DNA from: Lycium barbarum
Lineage: Eukaryota > Streptophyta > Magnoliopsida > Solanales > Solanaceae
Assembly: GCF_019175385.1 (NCBI RefSeq)
Contig: NC_083340.1
Coordinates: forward strand, 18,178,336-18,242,335
DNA: 64,000 nt
Reading direction: 5' to 3'
The position numbers and the translations under genes were made by a program. Shown here one piece after another: positions 36,202 to 48,185 of this stretch (within the stretch, counting starts at the first letter, position 1; every line of letters begins with the position of its first letter). The notes beneath the pieces are model-generated. The model was not told where the DNA came from, did not search any database, and saw only the letters and a program-made list of their open reading frames with translations.

Positions 36202-37170
36202 CTAAGTTACATTCAGAGAGCATTGCACACAGATCAGCAATGACATCATTCTTCTCCACCATGTTGGCTTGTCCTTTTTCGGGAGACGATAATCTGGGGC
36301 TTTGTGGCCAGCTTTTCCACAATTATAGCAGTTGCCCTTGAATTTTTTCTTGTTCTGCTCCTTCCTCTGTCCTGAAGGCTTTTTCCTTTTCTTATTCTTT
36401 GGAGCGGCTTCCTCAACGATGTTTGCTCTCATAATCGTTGAATTTCCACACGACTTCTTTTCGGCCGTTTTATTATCCTCCTCGATCTTCAAGCAAATCA
36501 CCAGATCTTCCAATGATATTTCCTTGCGCTTGTGTTTGAGATAGTTTTTGAAGTCTCTCCACGAAGGAGGCAACTTCTCAATTACAGCAGCCACTTGAAA
36601 TGCCTCATTAACTACCATACCTTCAGCAATAAGGTCATGGATAAGTACTTGGAGTTCTTGAACTTGGGTTCCAACAGTCTTATTTTCCACCATTTTGTAG
36701 TCTAGAAACTTGGCAGCCACAAATTTTTTCAAGCATGCATCTTTGGCTTTATACTTCTTTTCAAGTGCAATCCACAATTCCTTTGAAGTCTTAGCAGAAC
36801 TGTAGACGATGTACAAATCGTCCTTTAAAGAACTGAGGATATAACCTTTGCACAAGAAATCCTAATACATCCAAGCCTCAACAACCATGAAGCGCTGATT
36901 CTCAAGCATTCCTTCTTCAGGAACAGGAGGGTCTTCGTTTGTGAACTTCTGCATACCAAGAGTGGTCAACCAGAAGAACATTCTTTGCTGCCAACCTTTG
37001 AATTTAATTCTAGAAAATTTTCCTGGTTTTTCTGCCGGTGCCATGGCATGTGCAGTAGTTGAACGGCTTGACGAGGCAACATTCGTCGCCGCCACAGTTG
37101 TCGCCGTAACAGTCGCTGTTGCATCAGTCTCCATTGGAGTAGAGGCACTGACATCCGTTTCTATTGCCAT
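36202..37170 (-). pseudogene. copia gag
   Basis: It starts MAIETDVSASTPMETDA, with a Thr/Ala-rich N terminus, then FKGWQQRMFFWLTTLGM, TSKELWIALEKKYK and LPPSWRDFKNYLKHKRKE, which are typical copia gag (UBN2-like) motifs. A basic stretch leads to a zinc knuckle, CYNCGKAGHKAPDY, in which the last Cys is replaced by Tyr. One stop codon at 36862-36864 breaks an otherwise continuous frame. Confidence 0.88.
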
Positions 37171-37473
37171 TTTTCCTTATTTCTGTCAATAATTGACAAA
37201 TAATTTTATTAATGGCAAAAAAAAAAAAAAAAAAAAAAAAACAGTAAACAATGAAAGTATGTATGTTCAAACTGTTCTACAATCTGTTTCACAAGTAAAC
37301 GATGAAGTTTTTATGTTCTTCAAATCGTTTCACTGTTATGAACTTTAATAATCCAACGAAGTTTTTATGTTCTTCAAGTTGGACTAGACAAATTCCAACG
37401 GAGTAGAAAACCAGAAGGTTTTAGTCTCCAGAAACAGAGTACAGATTAAATATAAATATAATTTCCTTAAGAT

Positions 37474-38346
37474 TGTTATTAATCTGTATCCAAAAATATA
37501 AAGTTAAACAGAAACAGAATATGGAAATATTTCAGAAAACGTAAAACAGAAACTGGAAATAATATGAACAGTATCTGAAAATATATGGAAAATCAAACCG
37601 AGCCCACTGAATTCACAGTGTGTCCTTAAGGAAATTATTCCCCTCAATGTACCCGAGGTGTTGGAATCTTTCCTCACAGGATAGAACGATTTACTCACCA
37701 AAATAGCGGTACAACAAATTCTGATGACGACGAACCACTCGATGACAGTATATCACACGAGATTTTAAGAAGTGTAGAAAAAGAAGAAGAAGAAGAAGAA
37801 GAAGAAGAATATCAGAAAATTTCGTAAGTAAAAATTATGAGGATCAACGAAAATATATAGCCATTGAAGCACTGATTGGGAAAAAGGTTTGCAACCTTTT
37901 AGAAAAGCTTGCAACCTTTCAGAAAAGTCACAGTTTAAAAAATGGAGGGAAATTTTAAAATAAACGCGGATCCAGGTCACTAACGGGTCAGGATCTGGAT
38001 ATTTTAATTAATTAATTAATTAAAATTAAAGAAAATTTGGTTAAAAAAGATTATCAATCAAATCATTTGAACGAATCCGAATCCGAGCCGAGCGACGATG
38101 ACGGCGCGAGGGGAGACCCTCTTCCAAGTCGAAGCCAAGCCGAGTGACGACGACGGCGTGAGGGGCGACCCTATTCTTAACCCTTTAGCAATAAGAAGAA
38201 GTGCTTCTACTTTTAAGTAGGAGAACTTTTCTTTCCATTACCAATGAGGGACAAATGCTTATTTCATAAAGCAAGAGGGAACAACTCATTTTCCCTCCAC
38301 TTCTTTTCCCTCCATTTCCCATTCAACCTATCAATTAAACCCAACA
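37474..38346 (-). repeat. 5' LTR of the copia element (873 bp)
   Basis: The plus strand starts TGTTATTAATC and ends CCCAACA, next to the ATAAG duplication. It holds a (GAA)n run at about 37781-37810 and the (TTAA)n run that served as the MITE target in the other LTR. Between this LTR and gag lies a poly-A tract (37217-37241). Confidence 0.92.
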
Positions 38347-38351
38347 ATAAG

Positions 38352-39344
38352 TTCTTCAGTTGAAGTTATTCTTTTTTCTTTGATTTTTTCCATTGATTAG
38401 GAGAATAGTTGAGTATGTCCCTTGATGCCAAAAACTTGGTAATTAATTGTCACATTGAGCCACAATCTTTCAAACAATCATCTTTGATAAGCTTACAGTG
38501 GAATACGAGCTTAGGTATTTTTGTTTTGTTAGTAAACCATATATCAGTGGTGGTTACATTGTGGCAATTTATCTTTTTATATAGTCTGAAGTCCGGACAA
38601 TATCTTCACTTCATGAGGTAGGTTTTGAAGTTGAGTTAGTGAGTTACCTCCAATGACCATTTCTTATCATGGTATTTGAGAGACAAACATCCTAATTTTT
38701 AATTTACTCGATGTTTAACCCTCATATTATGTTGTCCATGCACCGCTTCGCAGGACAAAACAAATCAAATTCAATACTATTACGTACTACGCATGGAGAA
38801 GCTTTTGTGTAATTAAATTAACTAAAAGCGATTGATCTACAGGTAACAGAATCACTTAATAGGTGTGATGTAAAATTTAAATTTCATTGGGTCGGATTAA
38901 AGAATAATTTCATCAACTTTAATTACTTTTGGTCGATAAAGTCTTCGCCAGTTGGCCTGAGTAAAATCTTGATCTAACATAAACAATAAATATAAGGCAA
39001 TTTACTAAGATGTTTTTTAGCTTTGAGCAGTATTAAATAGAACTATGTACTTCTTTAATATTGTAAGTTATAGTTAGAAACAATTGTCAACTTTAGTCTT
39101 GAACTACTATAATGACAAATATTTTAGAAGTTCTGTGATTAAAAAAAAAAAGAAATATTTTAGAATAACTTTTTTGAGCTAAAACTAGAGTTAAAATGAG
39201 ACAAAAGAAGTAAACAATAATTGATGAATGAACCCATTATTCATCGAATTTAGAGCGGTGCTAGAAAAAATATCAGTACTTGAAGTTGGCCCAACGAGAA
39301 GAAACTTAGCCCTTCCGTAGAAGAACAGTCTCTTTCCAGCTATG
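38352..39344. other. AT-rich host DNA
   Basis: No gene or repeat boundary is visible. A 70-codon plus-strand ORF at 38409-38621 has no recognisable content. The stretch leads into the broken CCD4 leader copy. Confidence 0.5.
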
Positions 39345-39650
39345 CCCGTAATCAAGAAATTGTGGTGCTCCCATAAATTAGATGAATAGTCTCTTTCATT
39401 GCTTGCAATTTACCCCATAAATTGGCCATGGGACCTCATTTCAACATGCAGCACTCCTTTTCGTCGTTTACTTGATCCCTCACGCAATTTTTTTTTTTTT
39501 GACACACCCCATTAATGTATGATACATTATGCATCACTCATTTTATTCTATGACTTTTTTATGTGCATTCTTGCTTCTTCTTCTTCTGCTTCTTCAAGAA
39601 GACAAGCAATGGATACTTCCACAACACCCTAGATCTGTTGCGTGAACTTG
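39345..39650 (+). pseudogene. truncated copy of the CCD4 leader and first codons
   Basis: The sequence follows the CCD4 5' leader at 48018-48240. Shared landmarks are GTGGTGCTCCC with ATGAATAGTC (39365-39391), CCATAAATTGG-CATGG (about 39415-39431), TTCTTCTTCTGCTTCTTCAAGAAGA and then ATGGAT (39609). The reading frame is lost: relative to CCD4 about 26 bases are missing after ATGGATACTTC, and the frame meets TAG at 39630-39632 after seven codons. Similarity ends soon after. This is a relic of a duplicated CCD4 locus. It has no coding potential; whether any promoter activity remains is unknown. Confidence 0.82.
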
Positions 39651-40271
39651 TGCATGTATATTTTTTAGAGACAAAATTTATCCGCACCTATTATCTACGT
39701 CAAATCCGTAAATAAATGAAATGTTTACATAAAATTTTAATTAATTATGGTTAATATTATATACTTAATTTGATTTGATTAGCTAACCATGATAAGTTAT
39801 TATAGTAGTATTTATGCAAACACTCAGTAAAGGTAAATATTCCGAAATGATTATGTTAAGATTCTTCCAACAAAGAACTAATTAATTCAACTTACACGAA
39901 AAATACATTTAGCCTTCTTTGATTAACTACAGTTGAAATTCAGAATCTAGCTTCGCGGTATTGTCATCGGGTCATGGTCCTGGATTTCATGAGAGAGATC
40001 AAATTGGGATATTTTCGGGAATTACATGTTAGGCTAAAATAACTCAAAAATATTCTTAAATTTTAATATAGTGTGATATTGTCCGCTTTGAATCAAATCT
40101 ACACGATTTTCAAAAGACTTCACATGTATCCAACACCTTATAAATAAGATACTTTTCTTTTCCGCTAGGAATTTGAGACTTTGTTCAACAGTACCCCCAA
40201 CATTGTACTGACTTTTATATCCACCCGAAAGGATTTTTTCGTCGGAGATTTAAATAAATCATACACGTGGT
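39651..40271. other. host DNA left of the small copia element
   Basis: No gene. About 110 bases near 39920-40030, with GGTCCTGGATTT and TATTTT-GGGAA-TAC phrases, resemble 15775-15890, which suggests an old shared segment. Confidence 0.4.
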
Positions 40272-40276
40272 CTCAC

Positions 40277-40509
40277 TATTGCGGTATAATATCTTTATAT
40301 TATTTGATATTATTTTGTAGCATATTTGTAGGGAGATAATTACCATATATTAGTTAGTTTCCTTGTTTCACTAATTACCATATATTAGTTAGTTTCCTTG
40401 TTTCACTAGGATCTTATTTTCCTTGTTTCACTAGGGTTCAAGATTGTATCTTATATATATTCTCTCTTGGTGAATGAATGGAACAAGTCAAGATTGTATA
40501 GTTTCTACA
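40277..40509 (+). repeat. 5' LTR of the small copia element
   Basis: It contains two tandem copies of a 35-base unit (AATTACCATATATTAGTTAG...TTTCACT, from about 40338 and 40373) plus a third partial copy. TATATATATTC near 40455 may be the TATA box. The same structure is present in the 3' LTR. Confidence 0.92.
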
Positions 40510-40556
40510 TGGTATCAGGCCACACGTTTTTTTTCTTCTCTTCATCGTAAATTTTC

Positions 40557-41820
40557 ATGGCCGGTGACGCCGTACCTCCTCCACCACCACCCAAAATTGA
40601 GTCTAATTCTCCCTATTTTCTCGGTCCTCAAGACCGACCTGGGGACTGTATCACGCCTACTCGTTTCAAGGGCGCATCAAATAACGCTGTCGTCGGTCAG
40701 CACTTTACTTCCGATCAATGGAAGGATATTACGGGATTTTTGGTAATGCTAGAATTCCTGAAAATCGCTTGAATGGTAAGTTTGATGTTTTTTCTTGGAT
40801 TGTTGACACTGGTGCTACTCATCATGTTACCGGTGAGAAATCTTGGTTGTTTGATGTCCATACTGTTGATTGTCCTATTGGTTTGCCTAATGGTGAAAAT
40901 GTGCTTGCTTCTTTGGAAGGTTCTATTCGACTGTCAGATAAAATCACCTTACATCATGTCCTTTATGTGCCTTATTTACGTTGCAACTTACTCTCCGTCC
41001 CCCAACTCACTGATAATTTACATACTATTGTCTCTTTTAATTCTTATATGTGTGCTATTCATGACCCACTGAAGGAGCTGATTGGAACGAGAGTTAGGAG
41101 GGACGGACTATACTGTTTTAGCAAACCGGACGGACTATACTATTTTAGCAAGCTGGACGTGGTGCAACATGTGTCTACTGTCGTGGCAACGTCCGCATTG
41201 GAATTGTGGCATCGACGATTGGGGCATCCTTCCGAGAGAGTAGTTAAGTTGCTTCCTCATGTCAGTAGTGATAAGAGTAGTTTAGCAAAGGATTGTGAAG
41301 TGTGTTTACGTGCTAAGCATCCTAGAGACAAATTTCCTTTAAGTGATAATAATGCATCTAGAATATTTGAGAAAATACATTGTGATTTGTGGGGCCCATA
41401 TCGTCATGTTTCGTCGTGTGAAGCTCGTTATTTTTTAACAATTGTTGATGATTTTTCCCGAGCTGTTTGGATTTACTTGTTGGTTGATAAAACAGAAGTG
41501 ATTCCTATGTTTATGGCTTTTGTTGCTATGGTTGATCGACAATTTAATCAAACAATTAAAGTTGTACAAAGTGATAATGGTACATAATTTAATTTTTTGA
41601 TCGATTATTTTTCCGCCACTGATATTTTGTTTCAAACCTCTTGTGTGGGTACTCCGCAACAGAATGGGAGGATAGAGAGGAAGCATAAACATGTGTTGAA
41701 TGTTGCGAGGGCTCTTAGATTTCAGGCAATTTGCCTATTTTTTCTGGGGTGAATGTGTTCTTGCTGCATCTCATCTCATAAATCGTACCCCCACACCCAA
41801 ATTGGAAAATAAAACACCTT
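40557..41820 (+). pseudogene. small copia gag remnant, protease and integrase
   Basis: The gag start at 40557 reads MAGDAVPPPPPPKIESNS and soon jumps, near 40670, to a segment ending GNARIPENRLNGK, so most of gag is deleted. The protease has WIVDTGATHHVTG. The integrase has LELWHRRLGHPS and CEVCLRAK, then IHCDLWGPY, VQSDNGT and PQQNGRIERKH, so all three catalytic acids are present. A stop (TAA, 41585-41587) follows DNGT, and a frameshift near 41728 ends the frame. Confidence 0.87.
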
Positions 41821-43306
41821 TTTGAAATTTTATTCAATAAACCTCCTTCTTTTGATGTTATTCGTACTTTTGGGTGTTTGTGCTTTGCTCATAATCAAAA
41901 AACTCAGGGTGACAAATTTGCTAGTCGGAGCCAGAAAGTGTTTGTTTGTGGGATATCCATTTGGTAAGAAGGGGTGGCGGTTGTTTGATCTTGATACGAA
42001 GGATTTTTTTGTCTCTCGTGATGTAATGTTTGTGGAGGATGTGTTTCCTTTTGCTTGTCCGGAAGATGTTAATATTTCGTCTAGTTTTTTTGATGAGGGT
42101 GCTGAAATTGATCGTGATTTTATGGTGTACGGGGATGAATTGGGGGGCGAAGTTGATAGTTCGGAGGCTGCCGAGCAGCAGCCGCAAACCACTGCCCAAC
42201 CAGCGCCTGCTGGCAGCGAGGCTGAGCGGCTGCCAACAGCCACTGCACAGCCCGCTGGGAACCCAGCGCCCGCTGGCAGCGAGGGGGGGCAGCAACACCA
42301 TACCCCAGTCACGAATGTGGAAGGTGGCTTGGGGCGTGGTTTTCGGGAGAAATTTCTCTCTGTTGTGCTTCGTAATTATGTGACACACTCAGTTTTTGCT
42401 AATAGTACGTCCCCTACAACTCCTGTTAACAATCAATCCTCAGGCACTCCCTATCCGTTGGCACACTATATTAATTGTGACAATTTTTCTGTAAATTATA
42501 GTAAGTTTCTTGCAGCTATTATTTCGGGTAAGGATCCTAAGACCTTCAAAGAAGCCATGAAACACGAAGGTTGGAGACATTCAATGAAAGAAGAGATACA
42601 TACATTGGAAGACAATGGTACATGGACTTTGGAACATCTTCCTCGGGGTAAGAAAGCACTTGGTAATCAGTGGGTGTACAAGACCAAGTTTTTGTCAAAT
42701 GGAGATGTGGAATGGCTCAAATCGCGCTTGGTTGTGTTGGGAAATCATCAACAAACGGGGATTGACTACAATGAAACTTTTGCTCCAGTCGCCAAGATGA
42801 CTACTGTTCGAGCCTTCCTAGCCATTGCAGCATCCAAAAATTGGGAACTTCACCAAATGGATGTTCATAATGCCTTTTTACATGGTGACCTTGATGAGGA
42901 GGTGTATATGAAGCTCCCTCCCTGGTTTGAAAGTCCAGATCCTACGTTGGTGTGTCGTTTGCGCAAATTGCTGTATGGGTTGAAACAGGCCCCTAGATGT
43001 TGGTTTGCAAAATTGGTAACTGCTTTGAAAGGGTACGGTTTCCTTCAATCTTATTCTGATTATTCTCTTTTTACATTTACTAGAGGGAATATTCAGATTA
43101 ATATTTTGGTTTATGTTGATGATCTTATTATTTCTGGGAATGATTCCGCTGCACTTGCAACTTTCAAAGCCTATTTGAGTGATTGTTTCAAAATGAAAGA
43201 CCTTGGGTCTCTCAAATATTTTTTGGGTATTAAAGTAGCTCGTAGTTCATCAGGGTTGTTTTTGTGTCAACGCAAGTATACTTTTGATATTATCTCTGAA
43301 GCATGA
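41821..43306 (+). pseudogene. small copia integrase end, linker and reverse transcriptase
   Basis: The frame settles at KCLFVGYPFGKKGW. A linker with repeated AQPAPAGSE-like units follows (about 42180-42290). The RT has NQWVYKTKF, HQMDVHNAFLHGDLDEEVYM, YGLKQAPRCW, the catalytic LVYVDDLIISG at about 43107-43139, and LKYFLGIKVARS. The RT itself reads without interruption for about 270 codons. It ends at a TGA (43304-43306) that stands where the frame should continue. Confidence 0.9.
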
Positions 43307-44075
43307 TTGTTAGGTGCAAAGCCAAGTGGGTTCCCTATTGAGCAAAATCATAAACTTGGCCTTGCAAATGGAGATTTATTGTCGGATCCGGAGGTCTACC
43401 GCAGATTAGTCGGGCGTTTGATTTATTTGGGGGTCACTCGACCGAACTTGGCATATTCTGTTCATATTTTGTCTCAATCATGCAAGAACCCCTGATTGAA
43501 CATTAGGAAGCGGCCTTACGAGTGGTCCGTTATTTGAAAGGCACACCAGGACAGGGTATTTTGTTATGTGCCGACAGTGAGTTGACTTTGCAGGGATGGT
43601 GTGATTCTGATTGGGCGGCTTGTCCGCTTACTCGTCATTCGTTGAGAGGTTGGCTAGTATTTCTAGGTCAAATCTCCCATCTCTTGGAAGACAAAGAAGC
43701 AACACACAGTTTCTAGATCTTCTGCAGAGACTGAATATAGGTCCATGGCTGCGGTCACTTGTGAGTTGAAGTGGCTGACAGGTCTGTTGTTGAGCTTAGG
43801 TATACAACATCCCAAGGCGATCAAATTGTTTTGTGATAGTCAGTCCGCTTTGCACATCGCAAAAAAATCGGTTTTACATGAACGAACAAAGCACATTGAG
43901 GTAGATTGTCACTTTGTTCGTGATGCAATTAATGAAGGTTTGATTTCTCCATCACAAGTTTCAACATCTTCACAATTGGCAGACATTTTTACCAAAGCTC
44001 TCGGCAAAACTCAATTTGACTTCTTGCTTTCCAAGTTGGGCATTTTTTATTCCCATGCTCCAACTTCAGGGGGGG
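43307..44075 (+). pseudogene. small copia RNase H
   Basis: Three overlapping frames carry the domain: GRLIYLGVTRPNLAYSVH, then YLKGTPGQGILL with GWCDSDWAACP, then TEYRSMA, ELKWL, FCDSQSALHIA, ERTKHIEVDCHFVRD and QLADIFTKAL. Stops and frameshifts occur near 43495, 43510 and 43716. The catalytic Asp and Glu positions that I can see are intact. Confidence 0.87.
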
Positions 44076-44308
44076 TATTGCGGTATAATATCTTTATATT
44101 ATTTGATATTATTTGGTAGCATATTTGTAGGGATATAATTACCATATATTAGTTAGTTTCCTTGTTTCACTAATTACCATATATTAGTTAGTTTCCTTGT
44201 TTCACTAAGATCTTATTTTCCTTGTTTCACTAGGGTTCAAGATTGTATCCTATATATATTCTCTCTTGGTGAATGAATGGAACAAGCCAAGATTGTATAG
44301 TTTCTACA
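44076..44308 (+). repeat. 3' LTR of the small copia element
   Basis: It is preceded by CAACTTCAGGGGGG and ends TTTCTACA. It carries the same 35-base internal tandem repeat as the 5' LTR. Confidence 0.92.
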
Positions 44309-44457
44309 CTTACTTTTGTGTTTGTAAGAAAAGAAGTGATTGGAATAAATCAAGACCGTTTCTAAATAAAATATATAAATCTTTTTTTTTCTTGGCTGAA
44401 AAGAGAAACTTATCAGTCTCTGTCCCATTGGATTTTCTAATTTTGATTTGTCAGGAT

Positions 44458-44604
44458 TATTATATATTAGAGTTTAAGTTTTATACATTGACGATGTAAA
44501 ATAGATTTTTTTTCATATTATATATATATATATATACACACTCCCTCTATTATATATTAGAGTTTAAGTTTTATACATTGACGATGTAAAATAGATTTTT
44601 TTTC

Positions 44605-44681
<77 letters not shown>

Positions 44682-44940
44682 TCCCTCTATCCCATACACT
44701 TTTCGTTTTTCGAGATTCAAACTGCATGAACTTTGATCAATATTTTTTAATTAAGATGTATTTTTTCACTAAATTGATATGAGAAAAGTTGCAACTTATA
44801 GTACTTTTAATGTAGTTTTCAAATCTATAAATTTTAATGTTAAAACATTGAATTAATATGATCCAATTTAGTTTCAAAATTTAGTCAAATTAATTTTTAA
44901 AAAGTGAAAAATGTCACATAAATTGAGACGATGAGAGTAA
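44458..44940. repeat. (TA)n tracts in a tandem duplication, then a Stowaway-like MITE
   Basis: A unit of about 91 bases (TATTATATATTAGAGTTTAAG... plus TA run) occurs at 44458-44548 and again at 44549-44680. In the second copy the (TA)n tract has expanded (about 44608-44673). Next to it, 44680-44940 starts ACTCCCTCTATCCCA and ends TTGAGACGATGAGAGTA, the terminal form of a common Solanaceae Stowaway-type repeat; the TIRs are imperfect. Confidence 0.65.
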
Positions 44941-45173
44941 TACATTTTTTATTTAAAAGGAGACGAGAGTTGATACGAGATATATGTGTCTTATCGTGTG
45001 AGAGAGAGTGTTCACGTGAGATATTTTTGGGCAAGCATTTTGTCGTAGTCATAACTCATACAGTAATTAATTCACGTTGGAATTTTGAGTGGATAAAATG
45101 GGATAAGCTCAGCACCAGAAATGTTAGCTCCAGTACTTTTTCAATCTTCCTTCTAATGAATGCTACTTGGACA

Positions 45174-46091
45174 TAGGGGTGTACGAAATTAAACCGATAA
45201 ACCGCACCAAATCGAGTCAAATCGAGAAAAAAATTCGACTAGTGGTTTGATTTGACTTGATTTAGTGTTGAAAAAAAAAACCAAGCCATAATGGGTTTGG
45301 TTTGATTTTAACTAAAAAAAGTCAAATCGAATCAAACCAACTCGACATTACATGTATTCAATTTTTAAAATATTTTATACATAAACATATTTATTTGTAA
45401 TGTAATTTATAAATATTTCTTAAATTTTTTTGTAATTTTTTATCTATTATCATATTATTCAAGCTTGAACTTAGAATTTTGAATGTCAATAAGTTTTATA
45501 TCCTATGAATGCTAGTAACTCAAATAAAGTCTAAACCAAAACCAACTCAACACTAATGCTAACAAAAGAAATTCAATTTACCACTAGGAATGACAATGAT
45601 GTTGGATATCCGTTCTTTAGTTTTGCATAATTGATTTAGAGAGTGAAAATACATAACTTACGTTTTTTTTCTTTATCATGTAATTAATACTTATTAGCCT
45701 TACTTATTTTAGCATGACTTAGTATTTTTAGATTATGGTCATTTTCTTTATGGCTTGTTAATTAACAATATTTATTTTAACCGATTTTATTAGCTTTTGT
45801 TGAATATTTTAATACAATGTCATCACTCTTCTCACATTTTGTGTTATTTTCTTAAGAAACACCTTAATTATATAGTTGTATCATACTAGGACTAAAAAAA
45901 TATTTGAAGTAAAAGTTATATGTTTTGTATCAAGATTATTCCGAAAAAAAATCCGAAAAATCCGAGAAAACCCGAGGTTGAAAAACTCGAATTTTATTTG
46001 TTTGGTTTGGTGTATAAATTTAAAAACCCGACGCAATTTATTTGATTGGTGTTTAGAAAATCCGAACCAACCCGGTCCATGTACACCCCTA
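45174..46091. mobile_element. hAT-type non-autonomous element (918 bp)
   Basis: The ends are TAGGGGTGTAC and GTACACCCCTA. The flanks are CTTGGACA (45166-45173) and CTTGAACA (46092-46099), an 8-bp duplication with one change. There is no transposase. A second copy of the family lies at 62612-63453. Confidence 0.88.
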
Positions 46092-47940
46092 CTTGAACAT
46101 ATGAATTTTGAAGGCTAGATTCATATTTCTATTAGTTTTCTTTTCATGAGCAATTTATTATTTTTCATTAATTGGCTGATTTGTTTTTAACAAAAAAGTG
46201 AGAAAGCGAACAAGTGTGTACTGTCACCCTTCTAATTTTTTTCCCCGTCACCCTCGCCTTCACGACTCAACTATATTTCAATTACAAGTAAACATTAGAC
46301 TTCTCCATAGAATCTCCAAATAAGCACCAATATTTTAAATACAGAAAAGAATTCTCATCAAATTTGAGGAGAAATAAATGGGTGTATTCTTTAAGCTTCA
46401 GCAAATTAAAATGTCTTAAATTTAGGTGAAAACACCAAAAAACCCATGAGTAATGTCAAGGGAAATAGATGTGATTTTGAATAATTCTTGAACTAGAAAG
46501 AGTGAGAATGAAGCACATTTGTTTTTATTGGGATTTTTTAGAGCACAGTGTGTGTATGAAGAAATTAAGATCCATTGTTAAAAAATTTAAAAAACAAGTG
46601 TTTGGTTGCGTAAAGAAGAGAACTGCGTGACAAGTGTAGCAGTATATATCATTATCCCACTTTTTAGTTAAGAAGATATTACTCAATTAATGAAATAAAC
46701 AAATATAAATAGCTACTAAATGAATCTAGCCTTTAAATTTCCGTTTGTCCGCGTTGCATTCATAAGAAGTGCTATTGTGAATTACTGGAGTCTGAAGCTA
46801 ACGTTACTGGAGTTGAGCAAAGATATAGAGGGAGATCTCTGTAAATTGTTCCATTTATCTATAACATCCACGGGTTACTTTTTTTAAATATCACTAGAAG
46901 AACTGAATTTCAATTTGTTTAATATTTGTTTAGAAATATGTGGTGTCATTTAATTTTTGGTCTCAAAAAACAAAATAAAATTTTAAGTTTACAGACTAAT
47001 GCTCTATTTTAAAAAGGCTTTTTGGGACTCGCCTCTGAGTGGACACTTGCAAAAGTCGTGAAATTCACATGTAGGGTTTAGTTCTGTGAGGCTTAATGTG
47101 TCACGGTTATACAACACATTTGATATCAATTGCATAGACTAATAATGTCCTCAATGCTTATTTAGTACATGATGCGTTAAGGGCATTTTTTAGCCTAATA
47201 GGTGAAAGGAGGGGCAAATTTGATCCAATAGGTCGAAGGAGGGCATTTTTGAACCATTTCTAATACGTTAAAGAGTAATTTTGACTCTTTTCCGTATTAT
47301 AAATTTTAGAATAAGGACATCAGGCGTTAATAACTGGACTATACTTTATTTCTATTTTTTTTCCACATATTTCACGAATCTCTTAATCCACATACATGAT
47401 TTGTACTAAAGCTATTGAGTTTAGCCGAATCTGTACGTAACCTTCTAGCTTGCCCTTGCTCACCGAACAAACTTTGTACTAAGTCACTAAACAATATTTT
47501 GTAACTAAATAAAGGTCACTCAATTTTGCTTAAGTATCATAAAAATTGACATTTACATTTACTTTTAGTGACATTCTACAATTTACTTAGATTTATTGAA
47601 TCTATAATGAATTCAATCAAGTTTGGGGAGATAAGCCAACTTGATATTTTAGTTTTAGTAGAGTTTTAATGAAAAACGAAAAACCACCCAATTGACCATA
47701 CGTGAACTTAACTCCAATTTATGATTGTCATAAAACTTGACTTCTTTTTCAGTTTTAATAGAGTTCCAGTAAAAAAAAAGGAAAATCAAAATAGATCATA
47801 CGTGAAATTACTTTCAATTTATGTGTGTCATAAACGCCTTAATTGGTCAGGTGAAAAGAGAATTAGAAATTTTGTAGTGAGATAAGCAAACTTGATTTCT
47901 TTTTACGTATTATTAGAATTCTAATGAAAAATGGAAGATC
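46092..47940. other. CCD4 upstream DNA with MITE fragments
   Basis: There is no other gene. About 47010-47110 is a decayed copy of the left end of the hAT-type element at 56236 (AAAAGGC..., GGACTCGCCT, TAGTTCTGTGAGGCTTA). 47180-47297 is a repeat tail ending TTTTGACTCTTTTCCG. From 47580 to 47940 two related paragraphs, with TTTAGTAGAGTTTTAATGAAAAA and TTTAATAGAGTTCCAGTAAAAAA, look like an imperfect local duplication. Any CCD4 promoter elements would lie here. Confidence 0.5.
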
Positions 47941-47950
47941 GCCCGATTAC

Positions 47951-47958
47951 TATAAAAA
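47951..47958 (+). promoter_or_regulatory. TATA box candidate of CCD4
   Basis: TATAAAAA lies 235 bases before the chosen start codon. A transcription start about 30 bases downstream would give a leader of about 200 bases. No other TATA-like element sits closer in a sensible position. Confidence 0.55.
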
Positions 47959-48185
47959 GAAAATTAGTTGTGCAGATAATAGAGTGTCCTTTCACTGCCC
48001 CCACTTTAGGAAAGTGTGGTGTTCCCTAAATGAATAGTCCCTGTCTTTTGCCTTACTCCTCACTCTCCTACTCCATAAATTGGGCATGGAATCTCATAGT
48101 TAGATCATGCAAGCACTTATTTTCTTTTTCCCCTTTACTCTTTAGTATCAAATCTTGTTTCTTCTTTTCTTCAAGAAGAAACAGA

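Larger units (their letters stand above)
15990..38346 (-). mobile_element. Ty1/copia retrotransposon carrying a nested Athila array
   Basis: The LTRs lie at 15990-17333 and 37474-38346. The whole is flanked by a perfect 5-bp duplication, ATAAG, at 15985-15989 and 38347-38351. Protein order along the minus strand is gag, protease, integrase, RT, RNase H, which is the copia order. The large array at 20096-35872 interrupts the frame between protease and the GAG-pre-integrase domain, and a foldback MITE sits in the 3' LTR. Without the insertions the element would be roughly 6 kb. The lineage resembles Tork-type copia (inference). Confidence 0.92.
40277..44308 (+). mobile_element. small Ty1/copia element with 233-bp LTRs
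   Basis: The LTRs at 40277-40509 and 44076-44308 differ at about five positions by eye. A Met-tRNA-type primer site (TGGTATCAGGC, 40510-40520) follows the first, and a CAGGGGGG polypurine tract precedes the second. Candidate target duplications are CTCAC (40272-40276) and CTTAC (44309-44313), one mismatch. Domain order is gag, protease, integrase, RT, RNase H. Short LTRs and the gag wording (NSPYFLGPQDRPGD) suggest the Ale/Retrofit lineage (inference). Confidence 0.92.

Noticed and set aside
41830..42388. Two long minus-strand ORFs (155-160 codons)
   Set aside because: They mirror the real plus-strand copia reading frame and its GC-rich linker; their compositions are those of shadow frames.
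40277..44313. ACTAT/CTTAC as target duplication when the LTR is taken to start at TG
   Set aside because: The sequences do not match. Starting the LTR at TATTGCGG gives CTCAC/CTTAC, which is better but still has one mismatch.
48030..48185. Using ATG 48030 as the CCD4 start
   Set aside because: Weak start context, an extension unlike a transit peptide, and a stop in the corresponding part of the broken copy. Kept only as a finding.
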